A stretch of 52,144 nucleotides of DNA from an uncultured Oscillospiraceae bacterium. Lineage in GTDB: Bacteria; Bacillota; Clostridia; Oscillospirales; Acutalibacteraceae. This document shows positions 50,834 to 52,144 of this stretch, piece by piece. The translations under genes and the position numbers were made by a program. The stretch is from NCBI GenBank assembly GCA_900547305.1, contig URGH01000009.1:1-52144 (forward strand), written 5' to 3'. The first letter of the stretch is position 1. Each line of letters opens with the position of its first letter. The notes under the pieces were generated by a model. That model ran no database searches and was not told the origin of the DNA. It saw only the letters and a program-made list of their open reading frames with translations.

Positions 50834-51093
50834 TTATTCCTCCTCGCTGTTAGGCGGCACGGGCAATCCTAACTTTGTAAGCGGTATGTATTCAAAATAG
50901 TAGTGGCAACGCATACTAATGATATAATCCAAAACGTCTTTATATTTAGGATCTTTAAACCATTCCGAAAGCAAATAGATGTACTCTACATCAATATTGA
51001 GCTGTGCCATCAGTTTCTGATATTGCTTTCTCTTGAAATCACAAGTCTGCAATTTTTCGTCAACAGAGCCTGCCACCTGTTGATATTTACATT
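50834..51093 (-). pseudogene. C-terminal stump of a nuclease-like gene cut by an IS
   Basis: The frame is open from the stop at 50834 right up to the IS border at 51093/51094, with six codons upstream of the GTG at 51076. So the visible start is not the real one. The remaining 86 codons read CKYQQVAGSVDEKLQTCD and onwards, a beta strand and helix pattern resembling the end of a PD-(D/E)xK nuclease, followed by helices (VEYIYLLSEWFKDPKYKDVL). It lies three bases before the DpnII-type nuclease gene and was probably the first gene of this defence operon. The IS insertion would also have removed the operon's original promoter. Confidence 0.7.
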
Positions 51094-51119
51094 TGTAGTA
51101 CTACAATACATATTGGACA
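51094..51119 (+). repeat. Left terminal inverted repeat of the right-hand IS
   Basis: Twenty-six bases beginning TGTAG and ending CATATTGGACA. They match the complement of 52119-52144 at 19 positions, including the outer 5 and inner 11. Confidence 0.85.
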
Positions 51120-51140
51120 AAAGAATAAAAAAGGTATGAG

Positions 51141-51207
51141 AGATAGGGTCTCATGAGTTAAAGTTAAGTTACCACACCAACTTTACCGGAAGGAGACCAT
51201 ATCCCTC
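51141..51207 (+). promoter_or_regulatory. Leader with inverted repeat before the right transposase
   Basis: GGTCTC (51147-51152) can pair with GAGACC (51193-51198), which overlaps the GGAAGGAG ribosome site. The blocks TTAAAGTT, ACACCAACTT and GGAAGGAGACCAT occur in the same order as in the left-hand IS leader, although the stem sequences differ. Conservation of the layout with changed arms hints at a selected structure. Confidence 0.4.
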
Positions 51208-52134
51208 ATGAGCAAGAGTATAACACAAGACATGGCCTACAGGCAATCCCTAATGAAGTACGCGGAGAAATACGGCGTCGGCCGCGCCAGCCGGAAGTAC
51301 AACAAAAGCCGGTCGTATATCTACTTTTGGAAGCAGCGTTGGGACGGAAGTGCGGCGTCCCTGGCCTGCCAGTCCAGACGCCCGCACAGCCATCCAAATC
51401 AGCACACGGAAGCCGAGCTGAAGCTCATCCGCGACATGCGCCGCAGGAACCCGACGCTGGGCATGATCGAGCTCTGGCACCGTCTGCGGCAGCGGGGCTA
51501 TACACGCTGTCCGGAGAGCCTGTTCCGTGTCATGCGCAAAATGGGTCTGTTTCCCGCCGAAAAGCCGAAAAAGGCTTACAAGCCCAAGCCTTACGAGCAG
51601 ATGACCCGTCCTGGGGAGCGCGTTCAGGTAGATGTGAAGGTCGTGCCGCGCAGGTGCATCACGGATCCGGAGCTTCGTCTGTTCCAGTACACCGCCATCG
51701 ACGAGTTCACACGCCTGCGTTTTCTCGCCGCCTATCCGGAGCAGTCCACCTACTCCTCAGCGGATTTTCTCCGCAAGCTAACGGCGTGGTATGCCCGCCG
51801 CGGTATCAAGGTGGAATGCGTCCAGACAGACAACGGCTTTGAGTTTACCAACCGGTTTTCAAGCAGCAAACGCGATCTGCCGACGCTGTTTGAAAAGACG
51901 GCTGCCGAACTGGGCATTCGCCACAAGCTCATTCGCCCGTATACGCCACGGCACAACGGCAAGGTCGAGCGCAGCCACCGCGAGGACCAGAAGCGCTTTT
52001 ACTCCTGCCACACCTTCTATTCTCTGGACGATTTCGCAAAGCAGCTCTCTGTCCACAACCGCCGCTCCAACAACTTACCCATGAGACCGCTCCTCTGGCT
52101 TTCTCCCTCCGAGTTCGCTGTCCAATATGTTTGA
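51208..52134 (+). CDS. IS481-family DDE transposase, complete
   Basis: 308 residues from ATG 51208 behind GGAAGGAG. N-terminal helix-turn-helix region (about 10-45), then a basic linker (EKPKKAYKPKPYEQ, about 118-131) and the retroviral-integrase-like core with D142 (QVDVK), D208 (TDNGFEF) and E254 (GKVERSHRED). All three catalytic residues are present, so it should be active. It is a distant relative of the left-edge transposase, sharing KLRQRGYTR-like and RPYTPRHNGKVERSH blocks. Codon third positions are strongly G/C, unlike the restriction genes beside it. Confidence 0.95.
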   Translation: MSKSITQDMAYRQSLMKYAEKYGVGRASRKYNKSRSYIYFWKQRWDGSAASLACQSRRPHSHPNQHTEAELKLIRDMRRRNPTLGMIELWHRLRQRGYTRCPESLFRVMRKMGLFPAEKPKKAYKPKPYEQMTRPGERVQVDVKVVPRRCITDPELRLFQYTAIDEFTRLRFLAAYPEQSTYSSADFLRKLTAWYARRGIKVECVQTDNGFEFTNRFSSSKRDLPTLFEKTAAELGIRHKLIRPYTPRHNGKVERSHREDQKRFYSCHTFYSLDDFAKQLSVHNRRSNNLPMRPLLWLSPSEFAVQYV

Positions 52135-52144
52135 CAAACCTACA
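52119..52144 (-). repeat. Right terminal inverted repeat of the right-hand IS
   Basis: Read on the minus strand it starts TGTAGG and ends CATATTGGACA. The stop of the transposase lies just inside it at 52132-52134. Confidence 0.85.

Larger units (their letters stand above)
51094..52144 (+). mobile_element. Complete IS481-family insertion sequence (1051 bp)
   Basis: The left end TGTAGT at 51094 and the right end (complement reading TGTAGG) at 52144 carry terminal inverted repeats of 26 bp with 19 matches, sharing TGTAG and CATATTGGACA. One transposase fills the interior. The element is visibly richer in G+C than the DNA on its left, which points to recent arrival from another genome. The window ends exactly at its last base, so any target duplication cannot be checked. 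Confidence 0.9.

Noticed and set aside
1..52144. The two edge ISs as ends of one composite transposon
   Set aside because: They lie in opposite orientation and differ strongly in sequence and base composition, and the region between contains ordinary chromosomal genes.

Overview
The window looks like the chromosome of a Gram-positive anaerobe of the class Clostridia, probably a gut or rumen member near Ruminococcaceae/Oscillospirales. The evidence is the AGGAGG-type ribosome sites throughout, a type I dockerin, Clostridia-type sugar ABC systems without a local ATPase, and housekeeping genes (ychF, alr, glpK) of low-GC Gram-positive type. The organism is inferred, not proven. Both edges are IS481-family insertion sequences: the left one is cut by the window edge and the right one ends exactly at the last base.

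Region 1 (about 1005-6577) is a small integrative element. It has a candidate structured RNA of about 470 nt behind a strong promoter, a 28-codon peptide, an HTH regulator and a small conserved protein. It then carries a replication initiator of the CRESS-DNA-virus/pCRESS type (HUH endonuclease plus SF3 helicase), an FtsK-like translocase, an excisionase and a tyrosine integrase. Just upstream of rep lies a perfect 11-bp stem-loop whose loop contains AAGTATTAC, matching the virus nonanucleotide NANTATTAC. This is very probably the rolling-circle origin. The element abuts ychF.

Region 2 (6578-12890) is ordinary chromosome: ychF, a membrane zinc peptidase, a small membrane protein, alr, glpK, a monoacylglycerol-lipase-like hydrolase and a frameshifted membrane gene, closed by a strong bidirectional terminator.

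Region 3 (12957-48385) is a large glycan-utilisation locus. On the minus strand, from 43849 down to 12957, lie a dockerin protein, two DUF4838 proteins, a lipoprotein solute-binding protein, a giant surface protein of about 2,940 residues with 13 tandem modules, and a solute-binding protein fused to carbohydrate-binding-like modules. These are followed by two ABC permease pairs, an NHL-YIP1 membrane protein, a DUF5696 protein, a DUF5107-TPR protein and a GH36 alpha-galactosidase. On the plus strand (44134-48295) lie an AraC regulator, a large putative glycosidase, an unknown small protein and a third DUF4838-like protein. Two minus-strand promoters share near-identical -10 elements and paired AraC-like boxes, suggesting that the AraC protein controls both transcripts. 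The repeated ~200-residue module occurs both in the membrane-anchored giant and in the dockerin protein and is probably an undescribed glycan-binding domain.

Region 4 (48386-51093) is an AT-rich restriction-modification island: a helical protein, an amino-methyltransferase, a DpnII-family endonuclease, and the C-terminal stump of a further nuclease-like gene cut by the right-hand IS (51094-52144), which is clearly richer in G+C. No tRNA, rRNA or CRISPR array was seen.
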